This document shows positions 6,143 through 7,063 of a stretch of DNA of 7,063 bases, in pieces. Below the pieces are notes generated by a model, which did no database searches, was not told the origin of the DNA, and saw nothing but the letters and a program-made list of their open reading frames with translations. The DNA is taken from the NCBI GenBank assembly GCA_027318945.1, contig DAHVOF010000075.1, positions 1 through 7,063 on the forward strand, given 5' to 3'. Within the stretch, counting starts at the first letter, position 1. Each line of letters starts with the position of its first letter. A program made the translations under genes and the position numbers. The DNA comes from Actinomycetota bacterium (GTDB lineage: Bacteria; Actinomycetota; Acidimicrobiia; Acidimicrobiales; Acidimicrobiaceae).

Positions 6143-6160
6143 GTTTAAATTCGTTTAAAC
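6143..6160. repeat. Palindrome GTTTAAA-TTCG-TTTAAAC, operator or hairpin
   Basis: Perfect 7-bp arms (6143-6149 and 6154-6160) surround TTCG, which in RNA is a UUCG-type loop on the plus strand. Read as DNA it is an 18-bp AT-rich dyad near the middle of a divergent intergenic region, the usual place for a repressor site. Which reading is right cannot be told from sequence. Confidence 0.5.
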
Positions 6161-6173
6161 CAGACTTAGTCAA
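6144..6173 (-). promoter_or_regulatory. Candidate promoter for the 470-residue protein
   Basis: On the minus strand TTGACT (6173-6168) is followed 18 nt later by TTTAAA (6149-6144). The -35 is a good match and the -10 moderate (4 of 6). The -10 falls inside the GTTTAAA palindrome, so a protein bound there would block this promoter. It would give a leader of about 120 nt including the predicted hairpin. Confidence 0.3.
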
Positions 6174-6271
6174 CATAGACGGTAAAAGTGTGTTTCTGTG
6201 TTGTTGCGCGACAGTTCGAAAAGATTTCAAGGAAACAAGAAACTAGTGAGCATGCAGGGTGCGGCGGGTCC

Positions 6272-6277
6272 TACTAT
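6272..6277 (+). promoter_or_regulatory. -10 element placed for a leaderless nfo transcript
   Basis: TACTAT fits the actinobacterial TANNNT -10 pattern and occupies exactly -12 to -7 relative to the A of ATG 6284. No ribosome binding site lies at a usable distance (GGCGGG is 15 nt away) and no -35 box is clear, both usual for leaderless genes in this phylum. Confidence 0.45.
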
Positions 6278-6283
6278 TTTTCC

Positions 6284-7063
6284 ATGAACAGCACAGTGTT
6301 GGTGGGTGGCCACGTTTCCGTGGCTGGCGGTGTAATGAGCGCGTTTGAGAACGCTAAGGCAATTGGAGCGAATTTTTTTCAAATTTTTACTGGTAGTCCG
6401 CGAATATGGCGTGGATCTGAGACGACGGACGCGATCGCTGAGAAGTTCAGAGCCGAGCTTTTTACGGGACAAAGTGGAGTGAAAGGCTTTGTGACTCATG
6501 CCTCGTACCTGATCAACCTGGCTACTTCTGATTCAGAGCTTCTCGAGAAGTCGGTTTCTTTGCTATCCGATAACGTGAAGTCAGCATCAAAGCTTGGTGC
6601 GGCTGGTATCGTGCTGCATGTCGGCAGCCATAAAGGTGCTGGGCTTGACGCTACTTTAGGCACGATAGGCGAGTCTTTGGCGAAAGTAATGAGCGTGTGC
6701 GATGGTCCGATCCGAATACTGCTTGAGAATACCGCTGGGGCCGGAGGAAGTGTTGGCAAGAGCTTTGAGGAATTGGCTCGAGTTATAGAGGTGATCAAGG
6801 GAGATGCCAGGGTGGGGGTCTGTATCGACACGCAGCATCTCTTTGCGTCGGGCATGACCTATGCGACGATGGCGGACGCGGACACAGTTGTGGACCGATT
6901 TATAAAAGTATTGGGTCTGGAGCGCCTGGGCTGCGTTCACCTCAATGATTCTAAGGCAGGGCCGGGATCGCTCAGGGACCGTCATGAAAATCTCGGCGAA
7001 GGTTTGATCGGGTCCGAAGCGTTGGGCAATATCATTTCTCATCCGAAGTTAACCGGCGTACCC
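6284..7063 (+). CDS. nfo: Endonuclease IV (AP endonuclease), 3' end outside window
   Basis: 260 codons run open to the right edge; E. coli Nfo has 285 residues, so about 20-30 are missing. The enzyme cuts DNA 5' to abasic sites and removes 3' blocking groups in base excision repair, using three metal ions (zinc in E. coli). Metal ligands can be placed by comparison with E. coli: H72 (THASYLINLA), H112 (LHVGSHKGAG), E148 (LLENTAGAGG), D182 and H185 (VCIDTQHLFASG), H219 (VHLNDSK), D232 and H234 (DRHENLGEG). The last ligand, the glutamate near the C-terminus, lies beyond the window. The N-terminus LVGGHVSVAGG is the usual first strand, supporting ATG 6284; GTG 6296 or 6302 are less likely. All visible catalytic residues are intact, so the gene is probably functional. 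Confidence 0.95.
   Translation, partial: MNSTVLVGGHVSVAGGVMSAFENAKAIGANFFQIFTGSPRIWRGSETTDAIAEKFRAELFTGQSGVKGFVTHASYLINLATSDSELLEKSVSLLSDNVKSASKLGAAGIVLHVGSHKGAGLDATLGTIGESLAKVMSVCDGPIRILLENTAGAGGSVGKSFEELARVIEVIKGDARVGVCIDTQHLFASGMTYATMADADTVVDRFIKVLGLERLGCVHLNDSKAGPGSLRDRHENLGEGLIGSEALGNIISHPKLTGVP

Larger units (their letters stand above)
6106..6175. repeat. Outer inverted repeat TGTTGAC / GTCAACA
   Basis: TGTTGAC (6106-6112) and its exact reverse complement GTCAACA (6169-6175) enclose 56 bp that contain the GTTTAAA palindrome. Each arm contains a TTGAC string that reads as a -35 box directed inward, so the two strands could carry facing, overlapping promoters. Confidence 0.35.
6102..6203 (+). 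repeat. Nine-base direct repeat TCTGTGTTG flanking the divergent-region palindromes
   Basis: TCTGTGTTG occurs at 6102-6110 and again at 6195-6203 in the same orientation, 93 bp apart. Between them lie the inverted repeats described separately. The copies could be paired protein-binding sites or chance. Confidence 0.3.

Noticed and set aside
6214..6220. GTTCGAA near nfo as an SOS (LexA) box
   Set aside because: Only a half site; the second GAAC/GTTC half at the required spacing is missing, and nfo is not a typical SOS gene.
6496..7042. Two overlapping reverse-strand frames (119 and 128 codons)
   Set aside because: They lie opposite nfo, whose metal-binding motifs are all present in the forward frame.
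1..7063. CRISPR array, mobile element, toxin-antitoxin pair or defence island
   Set aside because: I found no regularly spaced repeats, transposase or integrase motifs, terminal inverted repeats or recognisable toxin or nuclease defence genes; the genes look like ordinary chromosomal content.

Overview
The window reads as ordinary chromosomal DNA from an actinobacterium (Actinomycetota). The basis is family recognition by eye: a HelY-type helicase tail, a DUF4193 zinc-ribbon protein, a small protein with an actinobacterial IPGY...YE..H..R C-terminal motif, and a long two-domain ThyX-like protein. Base composition looks roughly balanced in G+C, low for this phylum, so an uncultivated aquatic lineage such as Acidimicrobiia is my guess. 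That placement is inference and no marker gene proves it.

Layout, left to right. Bases 1-1035 (+) are the 3' part of a Ski2/Mtr4-like helicase gene whose 5' end is outside the window. After a 99-bp gap come a 539-codon ThyX-family protein (1135-2754, +) and a 138-bp gap. Then follows a tight three-gene (+) cluster, probably an operon: an extremely acidic DUF4193-like protein (2893-3438), a 175-residue protein started from GTG (3459-3986), and a GNAT acetyltransferase started from TTG (3988-4485). This cluster converges on a 470-residue (-) protein of unknown function with a beta-rich N-terminus, a basic linker and a helical C-terminal domain (4603-6015). A 268-bp divergent region (6016-6283) full of short inverted repeats separates it from an endonuclease IV gene (nfo, 6284 to the right edge, +), cut off about 20-30 codons before its end.

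Themes are nucleic-acid maintenance (helicase, AP endonuclease), flavin-dependent thymidylate-synthase-like chemistry, and poorly characterised actinobacterial proteins. I see no rRNA, tRNA, CRISPR array, transposase, integrase, prophage gene or recognisable defence system. The best leads are the two half-degenerate ThyX motifs that look complementary, the uncharacterised 470-residue protein with its structured leader, and the probable leaderless start of nfo. No clearly new multi-gene system is evident.
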